Below, piece by piece: positions 7,984 through 17,318 of a stretch of DNA of 64,000 nucleotides. A model generated the notes under the pieces. The model saw only the letters and a list, made by a program, of their open reading frames with translations. It was not told the DNA's origin and ran no database searches. Origin of the DNA: Tumebacillus_A lipolyticus (GTDB taxonomy: Bacteria > Bacillota > Bacilli > Tumebacillales > Tumebacillaceae); the NCBI RefSeq assembly GCF_042682745.1, contig NZ_JBHUIO010000011.1:1-64000 (forward strand). The letters run 5' to 3'. Each line of letters begins with the position of its first letter. Position 1 is the stretch's first letter. The position numbers and the translations under genes are program-made.

Positions 7984-9168
7984 TCAGCTGCGCTGTGCAA
8001 GCAGGGGAGCGAGCAGATCGTGAAGCGCCGATTCCAGATACGGTTCGATCTGCAACAGCTCACAATAGGCGCGATATTCTTCCGCCAGCTTGCTGACATC
8101 GCCTTTGCTCTTTTGCTTCACCGCGCGGATCAACAAATTTTTCGGCGTATGCTCCAGATCGATAAACTCCAAAATCTGCGCTCGATAGCCGACCAACTCC
8201 AAAATTTGGGCACGCACCGCATCGGTCGCCAGCGCGGAGAATCGCTCTTTGAGGATGCCGTGCTTCAACAGCGGCGAGAGCGTCTCATTTTCTATCTGTC
8301 CGAACAGCTCATGCTGACAGCAGGGGACCGACAGGATGACCTCCGCGCCCCAGCGCACCGCTTTCTCAAGCGCCGCGTCTGTCGCCGTATCGCAAGCGTG
8401 CAGGGTGACGACCATGTCGACCTGCTCCAACTGATCGTAGCGGTTGATGTCCCCGACCAAAAAGTTCAAGTTATCGTACTGCAGCGAGGTTGCCAAAGCG
8501 TTGCAATGCCGAATCACATCTTCCTTCAAATCCAATCCGATCACGTTCAGATCAAACCCTTGCTCCTCTTTCAAAAAGTGGTACAAGGCAAAGGTCAGAT
8601 ACGATTTCCCACAGCCGAAATCGACGATGTTCAATCTGCGCTCTCGGTTCAGAAAAGGAACCACATCGTCGATCATCTCCAAAAAGCGATTGATCTGGCG
8701 AAATTTATCATACTTTTTCGCCAGCACCTTCCCCTCTTGATTCATCACGCCGAGCTCAATCAAAAACGGGACCGGTTTGCCCTCCGCCAGCAGATACTTC
8801 TTCTTGCGGTCATGGACAAGTTCGACGTTCGCTTTTGTCGCCTTCTGCTTGAGGATCGTCACCTTCTCCTTCTTCGAGATCAGCACCTGATGATCCGCCG
8901 CTTGGCTGTGGAGCATCGCCTGCCGAAACACCGTCTGCAGCAGATCGCGCAGCTTCGCATGCGCCTCCGATGGCGTCAGGTTTTCATTGGTCGTCTTCTT
9001 CTCGAAATGATAGGTGAACTGATATTTGAGCTCCTGTTTGACCAGCACCGGCTTGACGGTCACCTTGCGAAACGAAACTTGGTCTTTCTGCCGCAGATTG
9101 CTCAAGTTCGCCTGCGTGAGCTTCTGACCATCGATCAGTTCGATCAGCAGGGATTCTAACGTCGTCAT
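7984..9168 (-). CDS. SAM-dependent methyltransferase, class I
   Basis: A 394-residue protein whose C-terminal half is a Rossmann methyltransferase: motif I IVDFGCGKSYLTFAL, an acidic LDLKEDVI strand end, and VTLHACDTATDAAL followed by SVPCCQHE. This resembles the methyltransferase-32 group. The N-terminal half is a separate domain of unknown role. The start is the ATG at 9168, preceded by GAGGAG six bases away; the longer frame starting at 9207 has no ribosome site and runs into the helicase terminator. Substrate is unknown. Confidence 0.75.
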   Translation of the reverse strand: MTTLESLLIELIDGQKLTQANLSNLRQKDQVSFRKVTVKPVLVKQELKYQFTYHFEKKTTNENLTPSEAHAKLRDLLQTVFRQAMLHSQAADHQVLISKKEKVTILKQKATKANVELVHDRKKKYLLAEGKPVPFLIELGVMNQEGKVLAKKYDKFRQINRFLEMIDDVVPFLNRERRLNIVDFGCGKSYLTFALYHFLKEEQGFDLNVIGLDLKEDVIRHCNALATSLQYDNLNFLVGDINRYDQLEQVDMVVTLHACDTATDAALEKAVRWGAEVILSVPCCQHELFGQIENETLSPLLKHGILKERFSALATDAVRAQILELVGYRAQILEFIDLEHTPKNLLIRAVKQKSKGDVSKLAEEYRAYCELLQIEPYLESALHDLLAPLLAQRS

Positions 9169-9198
9169 TCGAATCTCCTCCACGTCGTTGCGAATAAA

Positions 9199-9230
9199 GA
9201 AGCACATCCCCCAAAGGAAGGATGTGCTTC
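9199..9230 (-). terminator. Terminator of the DEAD-box helicase gene
   Basis: GAAGCACATCC pairs with GGATGTGCTTC, 8 bases past the stop, followed on the minus strand by a T-rich tail. Confidence 0.85.
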
Positions 9231-9237
9231 GTCGATC

Positions 9238-10980
9238 TTAGAAGTGGGTGCGACGGCGCCCGCTTCTGCCGTCGCGATTGCCGCCCTCGCGGCCTCCTTC
9301 GCGACCACCGTCACGGCTTGCGTAGCTACCACCTTCACGGTTGCCGTAGCCACCGCCGTCACGGTTGCCATAACCGCCGCCGTCACGGCTGCCATAGCTA
9401 CCGCGCTTCTCGCCATACCCGCTGCCATAACCGCCGCCAGATGCGCGACGATCTTTGTTGTAGCCGGTGCCGGTGCCGCTCTTCTTGTAGCCACCACCGC
9501 CGCCGCTGCCTCCGGTGCGACGATCGCCATAGCCACCGCGATCACCGCCGCGATAGCCGCCGCCACCGCTGCGACGATCGCCATAACCACCGCGATCACC
9601 GTAGCCGCCCGTGCGGTTTTGTTGGCGCTGTTCACGGAAGCGCTTGGAGAAGTCGATCACTTCGGACAAGCTCTTGTCGATCGAGGACAGCTCTTGGTCG
9701 CCGACCAGATCATCGCCGATGATCTTCAGGGCAGCTGCCAGCACGGCAACCGAGTTGTGCTGGCTGAGCAATTCGGCAGCCAGCTCTTCAAACTGCGAGC
9801 CGGTCTCGTCGATCTCGGCAAGCACCTTTTGCATGATTCGCGCTTGTTGACGCTCTTTGAGCTCCATCAGCGTCGGCAACAGCGACTTGTGGATGCGCTT
9901 GCCGATCGCCGACTCGATCATGCGCAGCAGTTTGAACTCGCGCGGGGTGATCAGAGTCAGCGCCTTGCCTTCCCGTCCGGCGCGACCGGTACGGCCGATG
10001 CGGTGAACGTAGGAGTCAACATCCTGCGGGATGTCGTAGTTGAAGACGTGCGTGACGCCCTCCACATCCAAGCCGCGCGCCGCCACATCGGTTGCGATCA
10101 GCAGGTCGATCGTGCTCTGACGGAACTGATGCATCACCTGATCGCGCTCGCGTTGGGTCATGTCCCCATGCAAGCCGCTGGCGAGGTAACCACGGCTTTG
10201 CAAAACGCGCTGCAGCTCATCGACACCTTTTTTCGTGCGGCAGAAGATCACGCCGAGCTCAGGAGATTCGACATCGAGCAGACGGGTCAGCGCGTCCACC
10301 TTGTTCTTCTCCGCCACTTCGTAGTAGATCTGAGCGATCTTCGGCGCGGTCACGCCTTGCGGTTGGATCTTGACGATCTGCGGGCTGGTCATGAACTTCT
10401 CGGCCAAGCGACGAATCGGGTCTGGCATCGTCGCGGAGAAGAGCAGCGTTTGGCGCTCGGTCGGAATCTCTGCGAGGATCGACTCGATATCCTCCAAGAA
10501 GCCCATGTCGAGCATCTCATCCGCCTCGTCGAGGATGACCACTTGCACTTCGTTCAGCTTGATCGTGTTGCGGCGAATGTGGTCGAGCAGACGACCCGGC
10601 GTACCGATGATCATCTGCGGGCCACGCTTCAGCGCCTTGATCTGACGCTCGATCGGTTGGCCGCCATAGACGGGCAGAACGTTCACTCGCGAGTATTTGC
10701 CAAGCTTGGAAGTCTCTTCCGATACCTGGATCGCCAGCTCGCGCGTCGGCGCCAACACCAGCACCTGAATCGCTCGTTTCTCCATATCGATCCGCGAGAT
10801 CGTCGGGATGACAAAGGCGGCCGTCTTACCGGTGCCCGTCTGCGCCTGCCCGATCACATCGTGCCCTTCGAGGGCGAGCGGAATTGTTTCGCTCTGGATT
10901 GGAGTCGCTTGCTCGAACCCCATCTCTTCAAGGGAACGCATGATATCTTCCCGTATATTTAACTCTTGAAATGTTGCCAT
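9238..10980 (-). CDS. cshA: DEAD-box RNA helicase with long RGG/GYG-rich tail (CshA-like)
   Basis: A 580-residue ATP-dependent RNA helicase. All core motifs are visible: Q motif with ATPIQ, AQTGTGKT (motif I), PTRELA, TPGRLLD, DEAD (II), SAT (III), ARGLDVEGV and HRIGRTGRAGR (VI). Residues up to about 450 match CshA-type helicases involved in mRNA turnover and cold adaptation. The last about 125 residues are almost entirely Gly, Arg, Tyr, Ser and Asp in repeating GGYGDR/GGYGNR units, a low-complexity RNA-binding tail. The ATG has AGGAGG just upstream. The gene symbol is by similarity. Confidence 0.92.
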   Translation of the reverse strand: MATFQELNIREDIMRSLEEMGFEQATPIQSETIPLALEGHDVIGQAQTGTGKTAAFVIPTISRIDMEKRAIQVLVLAPTRELAIQVSEETSKLGKYSRVNVLPVYGGQPIERQIKALKRGPQMIIGTPGRLLDHIRRNTIKLNEVQVVILDEADEMLDMGFLEDIESILAEIPTERQTLLFSATMPDPIRRLAEKFMTSPQIVKIQPQGVTAPKIAQIYYEVAEKNKVDALTRLLDVESPELGVIFCRTKKGVDELQRVLQSRGYLASGLHGDMTQRERDQVMHQFRQSTIDLLIATDVAARGLDVEGVTHVFNYDIPQDVDSYVHRIGRTGRAGREGKALTLITPREFKLLRMIESAIGKRIHKSLLPTLMELKERQQARIMQKVLAEIDETGSQFEELAAELLSQHNSVAVLAAALKIIGDDLVGDQELSSIDKSLSEVIDFSKRFREQRQQNRTGGYGDRGGYGDRRSGGGGYRGGDRGGYGDRRTGGSGGGGGYKKSGTGTGYNKDRRASGGGYGSGYGEKRGSYGSRDGGGYGNRDGGGYGNREGGSYASRDGGREGGREGGNRDGRSGRRRTHF

Positions 10981-11038
10981 TCTAGTTCCTCCTATTTTTC
11001 AAAAACCTTGCTGGTCGTAGTATGCCCATTTTGTGCAG

Positions 11039-11066
11039 AAAAAAAGAAGAGCATTTGGAGCTCTTC
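11039..11066 (-). terminator. Intrinsic terminator of the 146-residue gene
   Basis: GAAGAGC pairs with GCTCTTC and is followed on the minus strand by seven T. Confidence 0.88.
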
Positions 11067-11113
11067 CCGGCCTTGTGTGCTCACTCAACTAATCATTATA
11101 CAGCAAAACCTTC

Positions 11114-11554
11114 TCACGTGCGAACTTTTTTCCAATCACCGCGAACAACTTTTTCCAAGCTGATCGTCTCATCTCCCCACAGCCCTTTGTTGAGAATGAA
11201 TCGCACCGCAGTTTGGTCATCAAACCCCATCTGGCAAAACCCTGCCTCCGCATGTTTCACCGCCCATTTCATCTCTTCCAGCTCCAACTCCCCAAGATCG
11301 GCGACTTCGATCTTGTCCTCCGCCAAAAAGCAGACGACCGACAGCCCTTCCTCCTGCAGCTCTGCCATCGCGAGATCATGCAACAGCTCGATCGTGAACG
11401 CGTACAAGACCCCTTGCTCTGTCAGCAGCACTCTGCATTTATCAGGGTACTCCGTCTGCTTGGCCAGTTCTTTCAGGTCGCTTGGGGTCGGATCTCGATA
11501 GACCTCGTAGTAGCGCTGATCATACTTTCCGAGAAATCCGCTGTAAAAAGGCAT
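11114..11554 (-). CDS. Hypothetical protein
   Basis: A soluble 146-residue protein I do not recognise. It begins MPFYSGFLGKYDQRYY and is rich in acidic residues in the middle. I chose the ATG at 11554 because GGAGG sits eight bases upstream; the open frame extends 63 codons further but that part has a basic, low-complexity composition unlike coding sequence here. It is monocistronic, with its own terminator. Confidence 0.65.
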   Translation of the reverse strand: MPFYSGFLGKYDQRYYEVYRDPTPSDLKELAKQTEYPDKCRVLLTEQGVLYAFTIELLHDLAMAELQEEGLSVVCFLAEDKIEVADLGELELEEMKWAVKHAEAGFCQMGFDDQTAVRFILNKGLWGDETISLEKVVRGDWKKVRT

Positions 11555-11753
11555 CCGCTTGTCCTCCAACCTGTCAGGATTATCCCTCGTTTTGCCCTGC
11601 CGATCCGTCCGCCCTAGCCGCCCTAGCCGGCCTGCGACTCGCGCGAGTCCATTTCCAAATTGGCTCAAAAAAATATGTGTCAAACGCTCGGTAGAATCTG
11701 AAAAGCTTCCTATTATATTGTCTAGCAACAGGCTTAGAAACACTAGATCAAGT

Positions 11754-12497
11754 TCATTCCAAAACTGAGTTCAGCACGCCGTGCAACCGATCTGGGAAGT
11801 TGGTGATCACCGCATCGACACCAGCCTGGACACAGGCGCGCATCTGAGCTAGATCATCGACCGTCCACACGTTCACCATCAGCCCTGCCGCCTGAGCGGT
11901 GGCGAGCAGTTCGGACGTGACCGTCGCATAGTAGGGGTGCAGCGCCGATGCGCCGATCGCCCGCGCGTAGTGAATGACATCTTCGAGAACGCAATCGTAC
12001 AACAGCCCGGTCCTGATCTCTTTCGCCAACCGATGTACAGCTTTCATCGAACCGTGATGGAAAGAGGAGACGATCACCCGCTGCTCCAGACCGTAGGCGC
12101 GGATCAGCTCGATCGTTTTCTCTTCTAAGCCGGGCATGCGAAAATACGAATTTTTCAACTCCAGATTGAGCAGCAGATCTCCGTGCGTCCGCAACACATC
12201 TTCCAGCCGGGGGATTTTTTCGCCTTGAAACTTCGCATCAAACCAGCCGCCCGCATCGAGGCGGCAGATCTCTTCGTACGTATGCTGAAAAACATAGCCC
12301 TGTGCGCCGGTCGTTCGCACGAGCGTTTCATCATGGATCACCACCGGCACGCCATCTTTGGTGATCTGCACATCGAGCTCCAATCCGTCCGCCTGAAGTT
12401 CCTTGGCGAGGCGAAACGCAGCCATCGTATTTTCCGGCGCATACCCGGATGCGCCCCGATGTGCGAGATTTAACACTCTGTGGTTCCGTTTGGTCAT
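11754..12497 (-). CDS. Glycerophosphodiester phosphodiesterase
   Basis: A 247-residue cytosolic-type GDPD, with no signal peptide. Hallmarks are AHRGASGYAPENT (12-24), the metal-binding ELDVQITKDGVPVVIHDETL segment, LNLELKN, and the C-terminal VNVWTVDD with AGVDAVITNFPD. It hydrolyses glycerophosphodiesters to glycerol-3-phosphate and an alcohol. It ends 10 bases from the upstream end of the preceding open region, with no clear terminator. Confidence 0.92.
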   Translation of the reverse strand: MTKRNHRVLNLAHRGASGYAPENTMAAFRLAKELQADGLELDVQITKDGVPVVIHDETLVRTTGAQGYVFQHTYEEICRLDAGGWFDAKFQGEKIPRLEDVLRTHGDLLLNLELKNSYFRMPGLEEKTIELIRAYGLEQRVIVSSFHHGSMKAVHRLAKEIRTGLLYDCVLEDVIHYARAIGASALHPYYATVTSELLATAQAAGLMVNVWTVDDLAQMRACVQAGVDAVITNFPDRLHGVLNSVLE

Positions 12498-12587
12498 ACG
12501 AGCACCCTTTTCTTCGTGATCTCTTCTTAATTATGCCGAATGTTGCCCAATCTGCAAATTTAACTTTCCGTAAAAGGTTTGCGGGTG

Positions 12588-12593
12588 TATAAT
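12588..12593 (+). promoter_or_regulatory. -10 element of the GntR gene
   Basis: A perfect TATAAT preceded by TG. No good -35 is seen at 17 bp. Transcription would start near 12600, upstream of the inverted repeat at 12626-12650. Confidence 0.5.
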
Positions 12594-12625
12594 GTTGGCG
12601 AAGCAAATTATTGACGAAAGAGTGA

Positions 12626-12650
12626 CGAAAGTGGATCAGATTCACTTTCG
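12626..12650 (+). promoter_or_regulatory. Inverted repeat, candidate GntR operator
   Basis: CGAAAGTG and CACTTTCG form a perfect 8-bp inverted repeat separated by 9 bases, between the -10 and the start codon. TGACGAAAG also occurs twice in direct orientation (12612 and 12623). TCACTTTCG reappears at 13671-13679 just before korA copy 2, so the neighbouring regulator may bind both. Confidence 0.5.
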
Positions 12651-12662
12651 CGAGGTGAGCAC

Positions 12663-13628
12663 ATGTCTTCTCCGATCACCCGAAAAAGCGGAACTCCCCT
12701 CTACATCCAGGTGAAGGAGTCAGTTTTAGCTGAGATCAAGCGTGGAGAGTGGAAAGCGGGCGACAAGCTGCCGACGGAGCGAGAGCTTTCCGTAAAGCTG
12801 AAGGTCAGCCGCAATACGGTATCTCAAGCATACCAGGAACTTGAAGCGGAAGGCATTCTATCTTCCGTACAAGGACGTGGTACTTTTGTATGCGACCGTG
12901 ACAACGCTGTACGCTTGGAGAATCGCAAAGAACTGCTGCTGAAAATCATCGATGTCGCGATGGAGGAAGGCATGCAACTCAGTTTCACACTGGAAGAGTT
13001 TGTGGAGTTGACAGCGCTTCGTGCGAAGGAAAAGATAGACTTATTGCGTCAGGTGCGCGTCGTCTTCATCGAGTGCAACCGCGAGCAGGTCGAATATTTC
13101 GCCAAACGCTTGCAGACAGACTCGGGAGTGTCGATCACCCCGCTCGTGCTGGATGATTTCCGGCAGGATGTCGGGCGTTGGCAACCGACCGTCGCATCAT
13201 CCGACCTTGTCATCACCACATTCTTTCACTATGATGAAGTTAAAGAATTGTTAGGAGTGCGTAAAAACGTGCTCGCGATCGCGCTCGACCCACAGATTGA
13301 GACGATCGTTCGCATCGCTCGCATCCCAGCCGGAAAAAAAATCGGCCTGGTGTGTAAATCTGACAATTTTGCGGGCAAAGTATTACTGGCGCTTAAAAAT
13401 GCGGGGATCGACAACTTGGCGATCGAAGTGTTCGCCAGCCTGTCCTCTCAAGCGCCGATCACGGAGATCTTATCACAGCTCGATGTTGTGATCTGCTCGC
13501 CCGGACGGCGCCGCGAAGTGGAGCAATATGCGCACAGGCGTCAGGAGATCATCGAATTTGTTTACAAGCCGGATGTAGCATCGATCAATTTGTTGCGCGC
13601 CGCTTTGATAGATTTACGACGCCAATAG
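12663..13628 (+). CDS. GntR-family transcriptional regulator with periplasmic-binding-like sensor domain
   Basis: A 321-residue regulator. A winged-helix GntR domain (about 8-78, PLYIQVKESVLAEIKRGEW, LPTERELSVKLKVSRNTV, GRGTFV) is followed by a C-terminal alpha/beta region (about 105-320) that looks like a ligand-binding fold rather than the UTRA or FadR types. It lies directly upstream of korAB copy 2 in the same direction, 75 bases away and with no terminator between, suggesting co-transcription and control of that operon. The ligand is unknown, possibly a 2-oxoacid or acyl-CoA. Confidence 0.88.
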   Translation: MSSPITRKSGTPLYIQVKESVLAEIKRGEWKAGDKLPTERELSVKLKVSRNTVSQAYQELEAEGILSSVQGRGTFVCDRDNAVRLENRKELLLKIIDVAMEEGMQLSFTLEEFVELTALRAKEKIDLLRQVRVVFIECNREQVEYFAKRLQTDSGVSITPLVLDDFRQDVGRWQPTVASSDLVITTFFHYDEVKELLGVRKNVLAIALDPQIETIVRIARIPAGKKIGLVCKSDNFAGKVLLALKNAGIDNLAIEVFASLSSQAPITEILSQLDVVICSPGRRREVEQYAHRRQEIIEFVYKPDVASINLLRAALIDLRRQ

Positions 13629-13703
13629 CATTGTGCAAGTCGACAGCGCATTCGAGACTGTAGGATTCAATCACTTTCGAATCAACGAGGAGTGGAACTA
13701 AGA

Positions 13704-15434
13704 ATGTTAGATCAGCTTTCTTGGAAAGTTGGGGGCCAGCAAGGTGAGGGGATCGACTCCACCGGCGCAGTATTGGCAACCGCTCTGAACCGTCACGGTT
13801 ATTTCATCTACGGGTATCGTCATTTCTCGTCTCGTATTAAAGGCGGCCACACGAACTACAAGATCCGCATCGCAACCAAACAGCGTTTGGCAAATGCGGA
13901 CTACTTGGACATCCTGATCGCCTTTGACCAAGAGACGATCGACTTCAACGCACACGAGCTGCGCGATGGCGGCGTTCTGATCGCCGATGCGAAGTTCAAC
14001 CCGGTCGCACCGGAAGGGAAGAACATCCGCTTCTTCTCCGTGCCGCTGACGAAAATCGCAGAAGACAACGGTTCGGCGATCATGCGTACGATGGTAACTG
14101 TCGGCGCTTCTGCTGCTGTGCTCGGGATCAACCCGGACACCTTCCTGTCCGTCATTCAAGACCGCTTCCTGCGCAAAGGTGAAAACGTTGTCAACGCTAA
14201 CATGGATGCTCTGAGAGCGGGCATGCAATACATCATCGACCAAGGCATCGACCTGTCCGACCTTGAGTTGGCAAAAGGTGACGGCAAGGAACGCCTGTTC
14301 CTGACCGGTAACGATGCATGCGGCATGGGCTCTTTGGCAGCCGGTGCTCGCCTGATGCCGGCGTACCCGATCACGCCTGCGTCCGATATTATGGAATACC
14401 TGATTAAAAAGCTGCCGAAAGTGGGCGGCCATGTGATCCAGACCGAAGATGAGATCGCTGCGATCACCATGTGTATCGGATCTTCCTTCGGCGGTGCACG
14501 CGTCTGTACGTCGACGTCCGGCCCAGGTCTGTCCCTGATGATGGAAGCGATCGGCCTGTCTGGGATCACCGAGACGCCGCTGGTCATCTTCGACACGCAG
14601 CGCGGTGGCCCATCGACCGGGATGCCGACCAAGCATGAACAGTCTGACATGTACGCTGCCCTCTGGGGAACGCACGGTGAGATTCCGAAGATCGTACTCT
14701 CCCCGTCCAACGCAGCAGAGTGCTTCTACATGACGGCAGAAGCGTTCAACTATGCGGATAAGTACCAAGTTCCGACGATCGTCCTGACCGACTTGGCACT
14801 GTCGCTGGCCGACCAGACGGTCGAGCCGTTCGACTACAGCAAGATCACCATCGACCGCGGTCGCTTGGCAACTGCTGAAGAGCTCGCAGCGACTCCGGAC
14901 GGCGAGCTGTTCAAGCGCTACAAGTTCACCGAAGACGGCATTTCCCCGCGCGTGTTCCCGGGCAGCAAAGGTGGCATCCACCACGTGACCGGCGTCGAAC
15001 ATAACGAAGTGGGCCGTCCGATCGAGGATGCGGGCATCCGTACCAAGATGATGGATAAGCGCTTGGGCAAATTGGCCAACCTCGAACTGCCGAACTCCTA
15101 CTCGTTCAAAGGCGACGAAGATTACGAACTGTTGCTGATCGGCATCGGTTCTACCGCTGGCCTGATCGAAGAGGCGATGGAAAGAATGCACGCGGACGGT
15201 AAAAAAGTGGCTCACCTGCATGTGAAAGCGCTCAACCCGTTCCCGACCAAGTCTGTTCAATCCTATGTGGATCGCGCGAAGAAAATTCTCGTCATCGAGA
15301 ACAACGCGACCGGTCAGCTGTTGAACATCATGCGCTTCAACGGCATCAAAGGCGACTTCCAATCGCAAGTCAAATACGATGGCAACCCGTACGTGCCGTC
15401 TGAGATCTATAACTTTGTCAAGGAGATGAACTAA
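13704..15434 (+). CDS. korA: 2-oxoacid:ferredoxin oxidoreductase, fused gamma-alpha subunit (copy 2)
   Basis: A 576-residue homolog of the other two KorA subunits, with WKVGGQQGEGIDSTG at the N-terminus, YPITPASD, SGPGLSLM and PSTGMPTKHEQSD. It is the most divergent of the three: YPITPASD replaces YPITPATE and KHEQSD replaces KTEQSD. The ATG at 13704 has GAGGAG 11 bases upstream; an in-frame GTG at 13692 lies inside that site and is unlikely. Unlike copies 1 and 3 it sits with its own GntR regulator and on the plus strand. Confidence 0.95.
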   Translation: MLDQLSWKVGGQQGEGIDSTGAVLATALNRHGYFIYGYRHFSSRIKGGHTNYKIRIATKQRLANADYLDILIAFDQETIDFNAHELRDGGVLIADAKFNPVAPEGKNIRFFSVPLTKIAEDNGSAIMRTMVTVGASAAVLGINPDTFLSVIQDRFLRKGENVVNANMDALRAGMQYIIDQGIDLSDLELAKGDGKERLFLTGNDACGMGSLAAGARLMPAYPITPASDIMEYLIKKLPKVGGHVIQTEDEIAAITMCIGSSFGGARVCTSTSGPGLSLMMEAIGLSGITETPLVIFDTQRGGPSTGMPTKHEQSDMYAALWGTHGEIPKIVLSPSNAAECFYMTAEAFNYADKYQVPTIVLTDLALSLADQTVEPFDYSKITIDRGRLATAEELAATPDGELFKRYKFTEDGISPRVFPGSKGGIHHVTGVEHNEVGRPIEDAGIRTKMMDKRLGKLANLELPNSYSFKGDEDYELLLIGIGSTAGLIEEAMERMHADGKKVAHLHVKALNPFPTKSVQSYVDRAKKILVIENNATGQLLNIMRFNGIKGDFQSQVKYDGNPYVPSEIYNFVKEMN

Positions 15435-15436
15435 CA

Positions 15437-16306
15437 GTGGCGACAGTAAAAGATTTCCGTAACAATGTACGTCCGAACTGGTGCCCGGGCTGCGGCGACT
15501 TCTCCGTCCAAGCGGCCATTCAACGCGCACTGGCTGAACTCGGCAAAGAGCCGGAAGAGTGCGCAGTCATCTCCGGGATCGGATGCTCCGGTCGTATCTC
15601 CGGTTACATCCACTCCTACGGCTTCCATACGATCCATGGCCGTTCGCTTCCGGTTGCACAAGGCGTCAAGCTGGCCAACCGCAACATGACCGTAATCGCT
15701 TCTGGCGGCGACGGCGATGGCTACGGCATCGGTTTGAACCACTTCATGCATGCGGCGCGCCGCAACATGGACATCACCTACATCACGATGGACAACCAAA
15801 TCTACGGTCTGACAAAAGGTCAAACCTCGCCAACTTCTGCACACGGCTTCAAGAACCCGAAGTCCACTCCAGAAGGCAACATCGAGAACTCGCTGGTTCC
15901 GACCCAAGTCGCGCTGGCAGCAGGCGCTGGATTTGTCGCTCAATCGTTCTCCTCCGACATCAAACAGCTGACCGAGATCCTCAAATCGGCGATCGCGCAT
16001 AAAGGGTTCTCCGTGGTCAACGTGTACTCGCCGTGCGTCACCTACAACAAGGTGAACACGTACGACTGGTACAAAGAGCACCTCGTGAACCTCGAAGAGG
16101 TTGAAGGCTACGATCCGACCAACCGCATCCAAGCGATGAGCACCGTCTTGGAAAACCGCGGCCTGGTAAAAGGGATCATCTACCGCAACGACGAGATCAA
16201 AGCATACGAAGATCTGATCCCGGGCTATCGCGAAGAAGCGATCGTCCACCACGATCTGAAACTGTCTGCTGAAGACTTCGAAAAAGTGATGAAAGAATAC
16301 GCGTAA
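15437..16306 (+). CDS. korB: 2-oxoacid:ferredoxin oxidoreductase, beta subunit (copy 2)
   Basis: A 289-residue TPP- and [4Fe-4S]-binding subunit. Cys16 and Cys19 lie in NWCPGCGD, a third in GIGCSG and a fourth in SPCVTYN; GDGDGYGIG binds TPP-Mg. It starts with GTG two bases after the korA stop, using an AAGGAG inside the korA end, so the pair is translated together. A strong terminator follows at 16325. Confidence 0.95.
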   Translation: MATVKDFRNNVRPNWCPGCGDFSVQAAIQRALAELGKEPEECAVISGIGCSGRISGYIHSYGFHTIHGRSLPVAQGVKLANRNMTVIASGGDGDGYGIGLNHFMHAARRNMDITYITMDNQIYGLTKGQTSPTSAHGFKNPKSTPEGNIENSLVPTQVALAAGAGFVAQSFSSDIKQLTEILKSAIAHKGFSVVNVYSPCVTYNKVNTYDWYKEHLVNLEEVEGYDPTNRIQAMSTVLENRGLVKGIIYRNDEIKAYEDLIPGYREEAIVHHDLKLSAEDFEKVMKEYA

Positions 16307-16324
16307 GACGGCATCCTGCATGCC

Positions 16325-16353
16325 AAAAGGCGACCCGATCGGGTCGCCTTTTT
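16325..16353 (+). terminator. Terminator after korAB copy 2
   Basis: AAAAGGCGACCC pairs with GGGTCGCCTTTT around a GATC loop, followed by T. Confidence 0.93.
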
Positions 16354-16500
16354 ATTTTCCTTATATTCCCCTCTGTTTTTACATACTCCTTCCACATTTG
16401 AAGCGTATCATTGAATTATGTTCACTCCATACGGACAAAAAGAAGCGTTCTGGGACGTATTCAATGAGAGAGATAGAAGGAAAAAGGGAGGATACTAACC

Positions 16501-17226
16501 TTGTCCGATTACAAAAGCACACTTTCTTCCACATCGTCACAACATGAGGGAAAAGCGATGCGCTTCGCCAGAGTGTGTATCAGGTTGCTTACAGGGGATG
16601 CCCTGAACTATATGAAAAGCATTTATTGGACGTCGAAGATCACCAACACGTTTTCCATGCCGCTGCGCGTCTTCACGCATTGGAAGACGCGCTGGAGCAT
16701 CGCGAAAACGGCGACCGTCGTCGTCAAGGAGCAGTTGATCGTCGGCCGTCTCAACACGCAGATCGGCCAAAACGGTCAGGAAGGCATCGACCGCAATGTG
16801 ATTCAAGTCGGAGAACAAGCGACGCTTGAGATCGACGGCAAAGTTCGCTTCGGCCCTGGTGTGCGCATTCTCGTCGGCCCGAAAGCGCGGCTGAAAATTG
16901 GGGATCGCAGCTATATCACCGCCAACTCCAAGCTGATCGTCAAGTCGGAAGTGGAGATCGGCACAGACTGCGCGATCTCGTGGGATGTTCAACTGATGGA
17001 CACCGACTTTCATAAGATCGCAGCAGGTGCTGCGAACACGAAGAAAATCACGATCGGCAACAACGTGTGGATCGGTTCCCGCGCCACGATCATGAAAGGT
17101 GTCACCATCGGCGATGGTGCGGTCATCGCCGCCGGCGCGGTCGTCACCAAAGATGTTGCCCCCGGCGCGGTCGTCGGCGGCAACCCGGCACGCGTGTTGC
17201 GTGAGAACGCAAAATGGGTTCCGTAA
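16501..17226 (+). CDS. Hexapeptide-repeat acyltransferase
   Basis: A 241-residue left-handed beta-helix acyltransferase of the maltose/galactoside O-acetyltransferase type. The C-terminal part shows the repeats and catalytic region IGTDCAISWDVQLMDTDFH, then IGNNVWIGSRATIMKGVTIGDGAVIAAGAVV and the closing GGNPARV. It probably acetylates a sugar or a polysaccharide precursor. The TTG start at 16501 is supported by GGGAGG nine bases upstream; the ATG at 16558 is a weaker alternative. It stands alone between terminators. Confidence 0.85.
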   Translation: MSDYKSTLSSTSSQHEGKAMRFARVCIRLLTGDALNYMKSIYWTSKITNTFSMPLRVFTHWKTRWSIAKTATVVVKEQLIVGRLNTQIGQNGQEGIDRNVIQVGEQATLEIDGKVRFGPGVRILVGPKARLKIGDRSYITANSKLIVKSEVEIGTDCAISWDVQLMDTDFHKIAAGAANTKKITIGNNVWIGSRATIMKGVTIGDGAVIAAGAVVTKDVAPGAVVGGNPARVLRENAKWVP

Positions 17227-17234
17227 ACGATTGC

Positions 17235-17270
17235 AAAAAACCTGTTGACCTCAGCGGTCAACAGGTTTTT
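17235..17270. terminator. Bidirectional terminator
   Basis: AAAACCTGTTGACC pairs with GGTCAACAGGTTTT, between converging acyltransferase and Nudix genes. Confidence 0.92.
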
Positions 17271-17318
17271 CTGTCGAGAAGCTCACGTTTTCCCGAGCGA
17301 ACGCCAGCCTGCCTGCGC

